A DNA stretch of 64,000 bases from Ruegeria arenilitoris (GCF_013032445.1 NZ_WQCA01000006.1:186001-250000), one strand, 5' to 3'. Positions 18,068 through 27,076 are shown, counted from the first letter of the stretch. Notes: generated from the letters alone by a model not told the origin. A program made the numbers and translations.

Positions 18068-19398
18068 GGTTGCAGAGCGCGGGCCAGCTGGTTCTGCCGC
18101 TCGATCACACGGGGCATGTCCAACGTGGTGACATGCCCATCGCGCACGATCTGGCGGCCTTCGACAAACAGATGTTTCACATTCATCGGCCCCGCCAGCA
18201 GCAACGCCGCCGGGTCCCAACTGCCTGCGCTTTCGATGCCGCGCGTGTCCCAGATGGCAATGTCGGCGCGCTTGCCGGGTTCCAGCCGCCCGCAGTCGGG
18301 GCGGTTCAGAACATCGGCACCACCGCGCGTTGCGATCTCAAGCACTTCGCGGGAGGACATGGCATCCGCACCCTTCGCAACCCGTTGCAGCAACATGGCC
18401 TGACGCGCCTCAAGGATCAGGTTGCCGATATCATTGCTGGCTGACCCATCCACTCCCAATCCAACAGGAACGCCCTGGTCGCGCATGGCACGCACCGGCG
18501 CGATGCCTGACCCCAGACGGCAATTGGAGCAGGGACAATGGGCAACGCCCGTCCCGGTTCTGGCAAACAAGTCAATCTCGGCCCCATCCAGCTTGACGCA
18601 ATGGGCGTGCCAGACGTCCGGGCCGGTCCAGCCCAGATCCTCGGCATATTGCCCCGGGCGGCAGCCAAACTGAGCCTGCGAATAGGCGATATCCTCGTCA
18701 TTCTCCGCCAGATGAGTGTGCAGCATCACGCCCTTGTCCCGCGCCAGGATCGCAGCATCGCGCATCAGATCACGGCTGACGGAAAACGGCGAACACGGCG
18801 CCAACCCAACGCGGACCATCGCCCCCTCGGACGGATCGTGGAACGCATCGACCACACGGATCATGTCGTCGAGGATGGTTTGCTCCTGCTCTACTAACGC
18901 GTCCGGCGGCAACCCTCCGTCACTTTCCCCAATGCTCATCGCGCCGCGTGTGGGGTGGAAACGCATGCCAATCTCTGCGGCAGCGGCAATCGTATCGTCT
19001 AGCCGTGCACCGTTCGGATACAGATACAGGTGGTCAGCGCTGAGCGTGCATCCCGACAGTGCCAGTTCGGCCAGACCGATCTGGGCCGAGACGAACATCT
19101 CTTCCGGCCCAAAGCGGGACCAGATGGGATAGAGCGTCTTCAGCCAGCCAAATAGCAGCGCATCCTGCCCGCCGGGCACTGCCCGTGTCAGGGTTTGGTA
19201 AAGGTGGTGATGGGTGTTCACCAAGCCCGGCGTCACAACACACCCGGCGGCATCGTGGATTTCTCCGGCTGTCTTCAAACCGTGGCCGACCTGTTCGATC
19301 TTTCCCCCACGGATCAGGATATCCGCGCCATAGAGTTCCCGGCGCGAATCGTCCATTGTCAGGATGGTGTCTGCATTCTTGATCAGGATTTCGGTCAT
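18064..19398 (-). CDS. 8-oxoguanine deaminase-like amidohydrolase
   Basis: A 444-residue member of the ATZ/TRZ amidohydrolase family. The metal-binding motif is NTHHHLYQT (His63, His65), followed by HTHLAEND, WHAHCVKLD and GLGVDGSASND. The NTHHHLYQTLTRA and CPCSNCRLGSG stretches resemble 8-oxoguanine deaminases (EC 3.5.4.32), which make urate from damaged guanine; hydroxyatrazine-type hydrolases are close relatives and cannot be excluded by eye. A strong AAGGAGG precedes the ATG. It converges on guaD, which strengthens a purine substrate. Confidence 0.82.
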   Translation of the reverse strand: MTEILIKNADTILTMDDSRRELYGADILIRGGKIEQVGHGLKTAGEIHDAAGCVVTPGLVNTHHHLYQTLTRAVPGGQDALLFGWLKTLYPIWSRFGPEEMFVSAQIGLAELALSGCTLSADHLYLYPNGARLDDTIAAAAEIGMRFHPTRGAMSIGESDGGLPPDALVEQEQTILDDMIRVVDAFHDPSEGAMVRVGLAPCSPFSVSRDLMRDAAILARDKGVMLHTHLAENDEDIAYSQAQFGCRPGQYAEDLGWTGPDVWHAHCVKLDGAEIDLFARTGTGVAHCPCSNCRLGSGIAPVRAMRDQGVPVGLGVDGSASNDIGNLILEARQAMLLQRVAKGADAMSSREVLEIATRGGADVLNRPDCGRLEPGKRADIAIWDTRGIESAGSWDPAALLLAGPMNVKHLFVEGRQIVRDGHVTTLDMPRVIERQNQLARALQP

Positions 19399-19514
19399 TC
19401 CGCCCTCCTTGCTTTACACCCGTTTCGTGCAAGAAGAGCGTCGGCTGGCGGAAAACGGGTACAAGAACCAGCCGGGCAAACCCTACCCGACCAGTTCAAA
19501 CCCGGCAATAACTT

Positions 19515-20306
19515 TCAATGCTTGCGCAAAAGCGCCAGCGCCACCGCGTGCAGTTCTGCATTCGCGGCCGCCAGCACGCGCCCGCCCTCATGCACCGGGC
19601 CACCCTGCCAGTCAGTGACAATCCCGCCGGCGGCTTCGATCACCGCAATCGGCGCCTGAATGTCATAGGCGTTCAGCCCAGCCTCGATCACCAGATCGAC
19701 CTGCCCCGCAGCCAGCAGAGCATAGGCATAACAATCCATGCCATAACGTGTCAGACGCACCTGCTGCGCCACGGCCTCGAACCCGGCGCGTTCCTCGGGG
19801 GAGCCGACCTCGGGGAAGGTGGTGAATAGAATCGCCTGATCCAGGCTGGAAGTCGGACGGGTCTTCAATGGTGCCGTGCCGGTGGGGCCCGTCACCTGAG
19901 CAATATCAACCGCTCCCACAAAACGCTCTCCAATATAAGGCTGGTCGATGATGCCCATGATCGGGCCGTCTTGCGTACTCAGCGCGATCAGCACGCCCCA
20001 GGTGGGTGTGCCGCTGATGAAACCGCGAGTGCCGTCGATCGGGTCCAGCACCCACGTCCGACCACTGCTGCCCTGAACCTGGCCGAACTCTTCACCAAAG
20101 ATACCGTCATCGGGCCGGTGTTTGGCCAGAACCGCGCGCATGGCCTGTTCGGCGCTCCGGTCGGCAACCGTCACCGGATCAAAGCCTTCGGCCAGTTTGT
20201 TATCGGTCTCAAGATTGGTTTGTCTGAAAAACGGAAGAATGGCCGCGCGCGCCGCGTCGGCCATTTCTTCGGCAACATCCAGATCGCTTAAAAAGGTCTC
20301 TTGCAT
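19515..20306 (-). CDS. hisN: Histidinol-phosphatase (inositol monophosphatase family)
   Basis: A 263-residue Mg2+-dependent phosphatase. Metal motifs: GEEFG (Glu of the first site), WVLDPIDGTRGF (the DPIDGT signature) and the C-terminal YDIQAPIAVIEAAGG. TRGFISGTPTWGVLIAL is typical of the HisN branch that dephosphorylates L-histidinol phosphate in alphaproteobacteria and actinobacteria; a general inositol-phosphatase role is the alternative. Followed on the left by about 115 bp of noncoding DNA and preceded by an XRE regulator on the same strand. Confidence 0.85.
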   Translation of the reverse strand: MQETFLSDLDVAEEMADAARAAILPFFRQTNLETDNKLAEGFDPVTVADRSAEQAMRAVLAKHRPDDGIFGEEFGQVQGSSGRTWVLDPIDGTRGFISGTPTWGVLIALSTQDGPIMGIIDQPYIGERFVGAVDIAQVTGPTGTAPLKTRPTSSLDQAILFTTFPEVGSPEERAGFEAVAQQVRLTRYGMDCYAYALLAAGQVDLVIEAGLNAYDIQAPIAVIEAAGGIVTDWQGGPVHEGGRVLAAANAELHAVALALLRKH

Positions 20307-20351
20307 GCGCTACCCGTGCGGCCCACGCGTACCAGAGTCAACCCTGTTCGC

Positions 20352-20723
20352 TCAGGCGACGTCGCTGAGGACGCGTGCAAGCTCAAACAGACGGCGGCGT
20401 TGGTTTTCAGGGATTGCATAGTAGGAGCGCACCAGATCCAGAGCTTCCTTGTCACCCATTAAATCTGCTGGAACGGACTTCTTGCCGCTCGTTCCCTTTT
20501 CAGTCTCTTCCAAACCTTCGAAGAAAAAGCTGACAGGTACATCCAATGCCTCGGCGATGTCCCACAGGCGAGAAGCGCTGATACGGTTGGCACCAGTTTC
20601 ATACTTTTGGATTTGTTGAAACTTAATACCAACTTGCTGCGCCAACTGCTGTTGGGTCATGCCAATCAGCCAGCGGCGATGCCGGACGCGCTTACCCACA
20701 TGGACATCGACGTGATGGGTCAT
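20352..20723 (-). CDS. XRE-family transcriptional regulator
   Basis: A 123-residue DNA-binding protein. The lambda-repressor-type HTH is at about residues 10-65 (GMTQQQLAQQVGIKFQQIQK and ISASRLWDIAEALDVPVSFF), followed by a short helical tail with a Lys-rich linker. Such proteins are common single-gene regulators in alphaproteobacteria. It is preceded by AAAGGAGAATACC. The 333-bp region upstream carries no recognisable gene, so the regulator probably has its own promoter there; target genes are unknown. Confidence 0.88.
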   Translation of the reverse strand: MTHHVDVHVGKRVRHRRWLIGMTQQQLAQQVGIKFQQIQKYETGANRISASRLWDIAEALDVPVSFFFEGLEETEKGTSGKKSVPADLMGDKEALDLVRSYYAIPENQRRRLFELARVLSDVA

Positions 20724-21056
20724 TGGTATTCTCCTTTTTTACACACAACCAATTCGGGTGCGCGACATAACTATACTACCGCAACACTAGCGAGCCGCCC
20801 TTAACTACTTCCTAATCAGGAACATGCCCCCAAATCATCAACTCTCACAATATTGCTCTTTTTGGGTTTTTTTTCAAGAAGGTTGAATCGGATTCCTCGG
20901 ACAGACGTTTAAGGTTGTGCCACTTCTGCCCGGCACACGTCGCTGACCTTTGGTAAGCCTACAGCGCCCAAACCATTCCCTGCCAGCGTGATCGGCTTAG
21001 AGATTGACAATCCCTACACGGCAAGAACCTATGCGCCAAACTAAAGGAGCGCAACT
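20724..21056. other. Intergenic region without recognised gene
   Basis: The 333 bp between the divergent XRE regulator and quinone reductase hold no convincing coding frame. The first 170 bp are AT-rich, with a run of eight T around 20867 and a possible -10 (TATAGT on the minus strand near 20770), consistent with promoters for both neighbours. The Shine-Dalgarno AAAGGAG of the reductase lies at its right end. Confidence 0.5.
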
Positions 21057-22013
21057 ATGCTGGCCTACAGAATTCTGTCTCAAGGTGCCGCCGCCCGGCT
21101 TTGTGATATGGACGTTCCTCGCCCTTTGTCAGGTCAGGTCCGTGTTGCGATCAAAGCCTGCGGTCTGAACTTTGCGGACTTGCTAATGCAGAAGGGCACC
21201 TATCAGGATACCCCCCCTGCCCCGTTTACACAGGGTATGGAGATTGCTGGCGTCGTGGATGCAACGGGTCCCGACGTATCGCACCTAAAACCAGGTGACC
21301 GGATCGCGGTCTATTCGGGTCAGGGCGGTCTGGCGGAATTTGGAGTATTCGACGCAGAGCGCGCGATTCCCCTGCCCGATTCGATGAGCTTTGAAGATGC
21401 TGCTGCCATTCAGATCGCCTATGGCACCAGCCACATCGCGTTGGATCACCGCGCCCGCCTTCAACCCGGCGAGACACTTCTGGTCACTGGGGCGGCGGGT
21501 GGTGTTGGCCTGACAGCGGTTGAGATCGGCAAACTGATGGGTGCAACCGTGATCGCTCAGGCGCGTGGCGCGGACAAACTGGCCGTGGCGCAGGCCGCAG
21601 GGGCGGACCACCTGATCGACGCATCCGAGGATATGCGCACGCGTGTCAAGGAGCTTGGGGGCGCGGACGTCGTTTACGACGCGATCGGCGGCGACGTTTT
21701 CAAAGCCGCTTTCCGCGCCACGAACCCCGAAGGGCGGCTGCTGCCGATCGGTTTTGCGGGCGGAGAGGTTCCGCAGATTCCCGCCAATCACCTGTTGGTC
21801 AAGAATCTGACAGTGATCGGGTTCTATATCGGAGGGTACCTGAACTTTCGACCTCAGATCGTTCAGAACAGTTTTGAAACACTGTTCCGCTGGCACGCCG
21901 AGGGGCGGATCAAGCCGCACATCAGCCACGTGCTGCCCTTGTCGGACGCCGAGAAAGGCTTACAACTGCTGCGCGACCGTACGGCGACCGGCAAGGTCGT
22001 GATCACGCCCTAA
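21057..22013 (+). CDS. NADPH:quinone oxidoreductase (zinc-free MDR family)
   Basis: A 318-residue medium-chain reductase of the Qor type. The N-terminal GroES-like domain has KACGLNFADLLMQKG; the Rossmann site LLVTGAAGGVGLTAVEIGKL (about 141-160) binds NADPH. The zinc-ligand cysteines of alcohol dehydrogenases are absent, placing it in the quinone reductase/crotonyl-reductase group. Well led by AAAGGAGCGCAACT. Its stop overlaps that of the convergent LysR gene by 4 bp. Physiological substrate unknown. Confidence 0.9.
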   Translation: MLAYRILSQGAAARLCDMDVPRPLSGQVRVAIKACGLNFADLLMQKGTYQDTPPAPFTQGMEIAGVVDATGPDVSHLKPGDRIAVYSGQGGLAEFGVFDAERAIPLPDSMSFEDAAAIQIAYGTSHIALDHRARLQPGETLLVTGAAGGVGLTAVEIGKLMGATVIAQARGADKLAVAQAAGADHLIDASEDMRTRVKELGGADVVYDAIGGDVFKAAFRATNPEGRLLPIGFAGGEVPQIPANHLLVKNLTVIGFYIGGYLNFRPQIVQNSFETLFRWHAEGRIKPHISHVLPLSDAEKGLQLLRDRTATGKVVITP

Positions 22014-22897
22014 CCAACAACCGCTTTCAGAGGGCTGCTGCCAATCAATCGGAAATTCTGCCGGACAAGATCAGCCAGCGCTTCGACCACGGGGCCGCGT
22101 CCGGGGTCTCCTCCGTACAGGTTGATCATGTGTGCGGGCAGATCGGGCAGAACGCCGCCGTCATCAATCTGCACCAGATGTGCAGCCTCGGTGCCATCCA
22201 GCATGGCGTGAATCGCAAGATCGGCAGACACGGTGGCCTCGATGGTGCGGTCGTTTTCGGTTTCCACCGACAGTTCCCATGGAAGGCCAGCCTCATCCAG
22301 CGCTGCGATCATCTGCGGCCGGAACATGCAACGACGCCCGACGGCAATGGGAATCGGTCGTTTACGCCAGGCCGATCCGCCAGGCGCGCCGATCCAGCGC
22401 AATGGCAGTTCGGCAATGGTTTCGGCACCATCGCCCCGGTTAGCCTCGGTCGTCAGGATCAGGTCACATTCCCCGCGTTTGAGCATGTCTTTCAGTTGCA
22501 GCGAGTATGAAGACACCAACTGCACCCGCACCCGCGGGAAATCCGCGTTGAAGCGCTGCAATACCCTCGGAATCGCCGGGTAAACGATGTCATGCGGCAC
22601 ACCCAGCACCACCTCACCCTCAAACGCCTGATCGGTGAGTTTCGAGATCACCTCATCATTCAGCGCGATCATGCGACGGGCATAGGCCAGCAGTTGCTCA
22701 CCAGACGCGGTCAGCGCGATGGTCCGTCCGCTGCGGTCCAGCAGTTCAAGGCCCAGCAGCTCTTCCAAGCGCTTTAGCTGCATCGAAACGGCGGATTGCG
22801 TCAGATGCAGAAACCCGGCGGCGCGTGTCACGCCACCCTGATCCGCCACCGCCACGAATGACCGCAAGGTTGTAATATCCAGATTTCGCATCTTCAC
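22010..22897 (-). CDS. LysR-family transcriptional regulator
   Basis: A 295-residue LysR regulator: N-terminal HTH (residues 4-63, DQGGVTRAAGFLHLTQSAVSM) and a full effector domain (PHDIVYPAIPRVLQRFN). It is divergent from the DUF1127 gene; between them TTATGCATCACTTCATAA (22904-22921) is an inverted repeat directly upstream of its start and a natural autoregulatory site. Convergent with the quinone reductase gene. Effector and targets unknown. Confidence 0.9.
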   Translation of the reverse strand: MKMRNLDITTLRSFVAVADQGGVTRAAGFLHLTQSAVSMQLKRLEELLGLELLDRSGRTIALTASGEQLLAYARRMIALNDEVISKLTDQAFEGEVVLGVPHDIVYPAIPRVLQRFNADFPRVRVQLVSSYSLQLKDMLKRGECDLILTTEANRGDGAETIAELPLRWIGAPGGSAWRKRPIPIAVGRRCMFRPQMIAALDEAGLPWELSVETENDRTIEATVSADLAIHAMLDGTEAAHLVQIDDGGVLPDLPAHMINLYGGDPGRGPVVEALADLVRQNFRLIGSSPLKAVVG

Positions 22898-22903
22898 GAA
22901 TCC

Positions 22904-22921
22904 TTATGCATCACTTCATAA
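22904..22921. promoter_or_regulatory. Candidate LysR operator
   Basis: TTATGCATCACTTCATAA has inverted arms TTATG/CATAA separated by 8 bp, and lies 7 bp upstream of the LysR start and about 100 bp upstream of the divergent DUF1127 gene. Position and dyad symmetry fit a LysR recognition site. Confidence 0.4.
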
Positions 22922-23018
22922 ACATTCATTTTTAAAATGTGTCACAGCAGGCCATATAAATCAAGGAACTTGATGGGAAAGCAAAAACTCATCGAGGATC
23001 ACAGAAAGGACAAAAATT

Positions 23019-23228
23019 ATGACCCAAATTGCGATAGACAGACACTGCCCACCTCGTCGCCGCTTTGGCCTAAGTATGCTGCTGGATTCGCTTTCGCTAC
23101 ACCGTCAGCGGCGGACCTTGGCACGGCTGGATGCCAGAGCGCTGGAAGACATCGGAATCACCCGTGAACAGGCAGAGGCCGAGGCCGCCCGCCCAATCTG
23201 GGACGCGCCGGAATTTTGGCAAAAATGA
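23019..23228 (+). CDS. Small DUF1127 (YjiS-like) protein
   Basis: A 69-residue basic protein. The C-terminal motif RRTLARLDARALEDIGITREQA is the DUF1127 helix pair; relatives in alphaproteobacteria bind RNA or affect phosphate and stress responses. A ribosome site AGAAAGGAC precedes the ATG, and a strong terminator follows 26 bp after the stop, so it is a monocistronic unit. It is divergent from a LysR gene, a plausible controller. Confidence 0.9.
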   Translation: MTQIAIDRHCPPRRRFGLSMLLDSLSLHRQRRTLARLDARALEDIGITREQAEAEAARPIWDAPEFWQK

Positions 23229-23253
23229 TTCTGACATTCATCTTTTCTCAATG

Positions 23254-23290
23254 AATGGCGACCCGCACCCGCAGGTCGCCATTTTTGTTT
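23254..23290 (+). terminator. Rho-independent terminator after the DUF1127 gene
   Basis: AATGGCGACC and GGTCGCCATT form a perfect 10-bp stem around a 10-nt loop, followed by TTTGTTT. Confidence 0.93.
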
Positions 23291-23411
23291 CGTGTTTTAG
23301 CTGGAATCCGGCGCTAAACCCTTGAAACATGATCCGCAGTTGCCGATATTTGCCAAGAACGGGGTCCGACTTTCGGACCACGATAAGAATTATGTGAAGG
23401 GAGACCCTTTT

Positions 23412-24191
23412 ATGGCACAATTTGACACGATCCGGACGGCGGCCGGCGCGCGCGCTGCCCAGATTGACGAGGGCCTGCGCGCCCACATGAACAAAGTCTA
23501 CGGCACGATGTCCGTAGGTATGCTGATCACGGCGCTCGCCGCCTGGGCAATTGCCGGTCTTGCAGTAACCTCTGATCCGACTAACGCGGTGGCTCAGATC
23601 GGCGCAGACCGTTATCTGACCAGCTTGGGTGGCGCACTATTCATGTCGCCGCTGAAGTGGGTCGTAATCTTCTCACCGCTAGCCTTCCTGCTCTTTGGCT
23701 GGGGCGCTCTGTTGCGTCGTGGTTCGGCTGCGGCAGTTCAACTGGGCTTTTTCGTCTTCGCGGCCGTAATGGGCGTATCGATGAGCTCGGTGTTCATGAT
23801 TTACACCCCGTACTCGATTGCACAGACGTTCATCGTGACTTCGATTGCCTTCGCTGGCCTGAGCCTGTTTGGCTACACCACCAAGCGCAATCTGAGCGGC
23901 ATGGGCACGTTCCTGATGATGGGCGTGATTGGGCTGCTGGTGGCAATGGTCATCAACATCTTCCTGCAATCGCCCGCGATGATGTTCGCAATCTCGGCCA
24001 TCGGCGTGCTGGTGTTTGCTGGCCTGACTGCATTCTACACTCAGGACATCAAGAACACCTACGTTGCACACGCAACCCACGGTGACCAGGAATGGCTGGA
24101 CAAAGCGGCAATCGATGGAGCGCTGAGCCTGTACATCTCGTTCCTGAACATGTTCCAGTTCCTGCTGATGTTCATGGGGCAGCAAGAGTAG
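23412..24191 (+). CDS. Bax inhibitor-1/YccA family membrane protein
   Basis: A 259-residue inner-membrane protein with seven hydrophobic helices, of the BI-1 (TMBIM) family. The N-terminal MNKVYGTMSVGMLITALAA and the C-terminal FYTQDIKNTY ... GALSLYISFLNMFQFLL are family hallmarks; bacterial relatives include YccA, an FtsH modulator, and the calcium-leak protein BsYetJ. The start is taken at MAQFDTIRTAAG, preceded by GGGAG at 23400; the frame extends 30 codons upstream without a ribosome site. Own terminator directly after. Confidence 0.92.
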   Translation: MAQFDTIRTAAGARAAQIDEGLRAHMNKVYGTMSVGMLITALAAWAIAGLAVTSDPTNAVAQIGADRYLTSLGGALFMSPLKWVVIFSPLAFLLFGWGALLRRGSAAAVQLGFFVFAAVMGVSMSSVFMIYTPYSIAQTFIVTSIAFAGLSLFGYTTKRNLSGMGTFLMMGVIGLLVAMVINIFLQSPAMMFAISAIGVLVFAGLTAFYTQDIKNTYVAHATHGDQEWLDKAAIDGALSLYISFLNMFQFLLMFMGQQE

Positions 24192-24217
24192 CGCTGCGAC
24201 CAACACAATAATTAGAT

Positions 24218-24252
24218 GGGGCGGTTCCTGAAGGAACCGCCCCTTTCTTTTT
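24218..24252 (+). terminator. Rho-independent terminator after the BI-1 gene
   Basis: GGGGCGGTTCC-TGAA-GGAACCGCCCC is a perfect 11-bp stem with a tetraloop, followed by TTTCTTTTT. Confidence 0.95.
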
Positions 24253-24374
24253 GCCAAATGCCCACACCCGACCGATACGCCCAGCTTTGGCAGACACAAA
24301 AGCCCCAATCAACATCCGCACGAAAAAGGCCCCGTCCGAACGGCGGGTCCTCAGTCAATCGAATTTCGGAGCGT

Positions 24375-24881
24375 TTAGCTACAGTTTAGCGGAACCGCAA
24401 AACCCGAACTGCGTGACGAGGATCCCTTGCGGTACACTTGACCCGCAGGCAGACAGCCCGTGAACTGCTCGGCATCGCGACCAAAGGCTGCGCCTACTGC
24501 GTTGTCGATGCGGCTGCTGTTGCTCGGCGTACGCAGAACCCCGTACAGAGTGCCATTCACGCTGACTGTGCTTAGGAACAGGTTGGTGTCTCTGCTGGTC
24601 AGAACCACCGCGTCGGTGTCGCTGCGTCCGCCATTATCGATTGCAACACGCGCAACTTTCTCGGCGTCAGTCTGATCGGTCACGACCGGAATTGTTGGAA
24701 GTGCGGCCAGCTCGGCCGGTACGTTTGTTGCTAGGGGCACGAAAGCTGCTGAACCAGGCACATCCGAGATAGTACGGGGTTCGCCATCAATCCCCGTGAA
24801 ACCGACACCCTTGCGGTCAAAGGGGTCTTCGCAGGCAGCAAGGGTCAGCACAGCTATTGTGGATAACAAGATTTTTTTCAT
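24375..24881 (-). CDS. Putative lipoprotein of unknown function
   Basis: A 168-residue protein with lipoprotein signal MKKILLSTIAVLTLAAC (lipobox LAAC, Cys17). The mature part is rich in Thr, Ser and Ala, with no motif I recognise; it ends with a paired-cysteine region (GCLPAGQVY ... PLNCS) that could be disulfide-bonded. The start at MKKILL is chosen from the signal peptide; an ATG four codons earlier (MLAVMKK) is possible. Probably an outer- or inner-membrane anchored protein; no functional partner nearby. Confidence 0.7.
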   Translation of the reverse strand: MKKILLSTIAVLTLAACEDPFDRKGVGFTGIDGEPRTISDVPGSAAFVPLATNVPAELAALPTIPVVTDQTDAEKVARVAIDNGGRSDTDAVVLTSRDTNLFLSTVSVNGTLYGVLRTPSNSSRIDNAVGAAFGRDAEQFTGCLPAGQVYRKGSSSRSSGFAVPLNCS

Positions 24882-25024
24882 GACGGCCAACATTTTGGAA
24901 CGGTTTGTTGAAGCGTAGGGGTAAGCCCCGTCAAAAAGCAACCCACCAAGGATCCGATTGCCTGATCCGCTGATGCGTCGTTGCAACGACAAGAAATGCC
25001 GCGAAGCTTCGCAGCGATGCGCCT

Positions 25025-25058
25025 AAAGAAAAAGGGTTCCGCCGCAGCGGAACCCTTT
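25025..25058 (-). terminator. Rho-independent terminator of rpmG
   Basis: A perfect 12-bp stem (AAAGGGTTCCGC and its complement) around a 4-nt loop, followed on the minus strand by TTTTTCTTT, 26 bp past the rpmG stop. Confidence 0.95.
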
Positions 25059-25083
25059 GAACTTGTCCAAGCTGGACGGCAGA

Positions 25084-25251
25084 TTACTTAATCTTGCCTT
25101 CCTTGTACTCGACATGCTTCCGAGCGACCGGATCGTATTTACGAATGGTCATTTTCTCGGTCATGGTGCGAGCGTTTTTCTTGGTTACGTAGAAATGGCC
25201 CGTACCCGCGGTCGAGTTCAGACGGATCTTGATTGTCGTCGGCTTCGCCAT
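25084..25251 (-). CDS. rpmG: 50S ribosomal protein L33
   Basis: A 55-residue ribosomal protein ([20 protein letters not shown] ... [24 protein letters not shown]). It lacks the CxxC pairs, so it is the zinc-independent form usual in proteobacteria. The start at MAKPTT is set by GGAGACAACC; the longer open frame upstream is not coding. Single gene with its own terminator. Confidence 0.97.
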   Translation of the reverse strand: MAKPTTIKIRLNSTAGTGHFYVTKKNARTMTEKMTIRKYDPVARKHVEYKEGKIK

Positions 25252-25378
25252 GGTTGTCTCCTGCGTCCGAAAAGGCAGGGGCCTTTCGGTTGAATTCCTA
25301 TGAGCGTGCGCTTTTACGCTCTGCACCGCTCATGTCAAGGGCAATCGCGACGGCAAAGGAACCAAGTTTAGATTGGCG

Positions 25379-26083
25379 TCAGGCTGATAGCTTCGGCGCC
25401 CCCATATAAGCATGAATCTGATCCCTCTCGGCGTCTGATAGCCCCAGTGCCGTTGCAAGCTGATGCAGATAGGACGCCTCCTGCTGATTGTCCAAGCGAA
25501 TCGCAGCCAGCGATGTCGCGTAGATTTGGGTTTTGAGCGGCGCACCAGAATCGGCTGCCAAGCCCATCACATCAATCGGGGCGTTCAACTGCTCCTGAAC
25601 GAAAGCGCGCTCTTCATCGCTGATGTCATCGCCCAACTCGCCGAGGATCGTCTCTTTTTCATCTTCATCCAGTTCACCGTCTGCCTTGGCTGCCTGGATC
25701 ATCGCGCGCAGCATCAGTTTGGCCTGCTCTTCCATCATGGCGCCGCCCGGTGTGCCCTTGAACACGGTTTCCATCATGTCCGCGGTGTACTGGCTTCCGG
25801 TTTTGGCTGCACCTTGCATGGCGTTCATGAGCCCACCCAGCCCTGCCGCGCCTGCAGTGTTGGTCACACCTAGTTTGCCGATCATTTCCTGAAGGCCTGC
25901 CGCTCCGCCGGGCATTCCGAATTGCTCGGCCATTTTGCCAAGCTGATCCATGCCAAAGCCCCCTCCGGCGCCCTGCATCATGTCTTGCAGACCAGCCATA
26001 CCGCCCATCTGCTTGTATTTCTCCATACCCTTAGCGGCGGCAAATCCAACAGCAACCGAGGCCAGTGCTTTCATAAAACTCAT
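25379..26083 (-). CDS. DUF533/TerB-like protein
   Basis: A 234-residue protein. Residues 1-120 are Gly/Met/Ala-rich and of low complexity (MGGMAGLQDMMQGAGGGFGM), with a short hydrophobic N-terminal segment. Residues 125-230 form the TerB-like helical domain of DUF533 (LMLRAMIQAAKADGELDEDE, then SDEERAFVQEQLNAPIDV). Acidic AKADGELDEDE matches the putative metal-binding helix of TerB tellurite-resistance proteins. The start follows GGGAGGATTGCA. Function unknown; the TelA-like gene 11 kb away is not linked. Confidence 0.82.
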   Translation of the reverse strand: MSFMKALASVAVGFAAAKGMEKYKQMGGMAGLQDMMQGAGGGFGMDQLGKMAEQFGMPGGAAGLQEMIGKLGVTNTAGAAGLGGLMNAMQGAAKTGSQYTADMMETVFKGTPGGAMMEEQAKLMLRAMIQAAKADGELDEDEKETILGELGDDISDEERAFVQEQLNAPIDVMGLAADSGAPLKTQIYATSLAAIRLDNQQEASYLHQLATALGLSDAERDQIHAYMGAPKLSA

Positions 26084-26429
26084 TGCAATCCTCCCAACTT
26101 TTAAAATTTCTGCCTGCATCCTAGCAGATGAATGTGAACCAAGTATCGGCTGCTTCGCACACCATACAAGGTACGACGCGTCTCGTCGGCACTCAGCCAG
26201 AATAAGACTAACTGAAACATGTTACCATTGCGGGTATTTCGAAGGTCGGCCCTCAAACAAGCACGTTCCCGCACACGCATGCCGCGAATTTGTACACATC
26301 ACCAAAACATGATACCTATATGCCAATTTTTTTGACCCAAGAAACTATACAAGAATTCCGGTCACGAGGCACCGCAAGCAAGCAAACATCTCTGTCAGCA
26401 GAGGTTTTAAATATGTTTGGGGGGCTGTC
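26084..26429. other. Intergenic region without recognised gene
   Basis: About 346 bp between the divergent DUF533 and DUF1326 genes. No convincing coding frame was seen. G+C is lower than in the flanks, especially 26310-26420 (CCAATTTTTTTGACC, AGGTTTTAAATATG), which probably holds the promoter of the DUF1326 cluster. A GTTTGGGGGGCTGTC run serves as its ribosome site. Confidence 0.45.
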
Positions 26430-27065
26430 ATGACTGAATGGAAACTTCAGGCCGAAGAACTGGCCAATTGCAACTGTAACTTTGGGTGTCCTTGCCAATT
26501 CAGTGTTCTCCCCTCTCACGGGAATTGCGAAGCGGTCGTTGTTTTCGATATTACATCCGGACATTACGGCGACACAGACCTAGCCGGGGTTCGGGCAGCG
26601 GGTGTCTATCATTGGCCTGGGGCGATACACGAAGGCAACGGCCAGATGCAGTTGATCATTGACGACGGCGCATCAGCGGATCAGAGGGCGGCATTACAAG
26701 CCATCATGACGGGTGAAGACACCGACGAGATGGCAACGATGTGGTACGTCTTCAGCGCGATGGCACCAACGAAGCACGAAACTCTCAGTGCCGCGATAGA
26801 AGTCAATTGGAGCCGAGAAGAGCGCACGGGATATGCCAAGGTTCACGGCGTTTTTGACGTAGAGGTCAGCCCGATCCCGCATATCGTCTCAGGGGCGCCA
26901 CACCGGGCGTCTATTCAGCTGCCTCACGGGTTTGAATACCGCCACGCCGAGGCAGCATCGGGGACCGCAAAAACAACAGGCAGCGCGATCAGTCTGACCT
27001 TAGACGCGACCCACGCGCATCTGGCGCATCTCAACATCTCGGGGCATGGCGTCCTCGGCGCGTGA
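26430..27065 (+). CDS. DUF1326 protein
   Basis: A 211-residue protein with an N-terminal cysteine cluster NCNCNFGCPCQF (Cys14, 16, 20, 22) plus Cys33, characteristic of DUF1326. No signal peptide. The family is uncharacterised; the spacing of cysteines suggests metal binding. The following DUF2182 gene begins only 11 bases after its stop (or overlaps it if a GTG start is used), and this pair recurs in proteobacteria, so the two probably act together, DUF1326 on the cytosolic side of the DUF2182 membrane protein. Confidence 0.88.
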   Translation: MTEWKLQAEELANCNCNFGCPCQFSVLPSHGNCEAVVVFDITSGHYGDTDLAGVRAAGVYHWPGAIHEGNGQMQLIIDDGASADQRAALQAIMTGEDTDEMATMWYVFSAMAPTKHETLSAAIEVNWSREERTGYAKVHGVFDVEVSPIPHIVSGAPHRASIQLPHGFEYRHAEAASGTAKTTGSAISLTLDATHAHLAHLNISGHGVLGA

Positions 27066-27076
27066 CGGGGGCCGAT

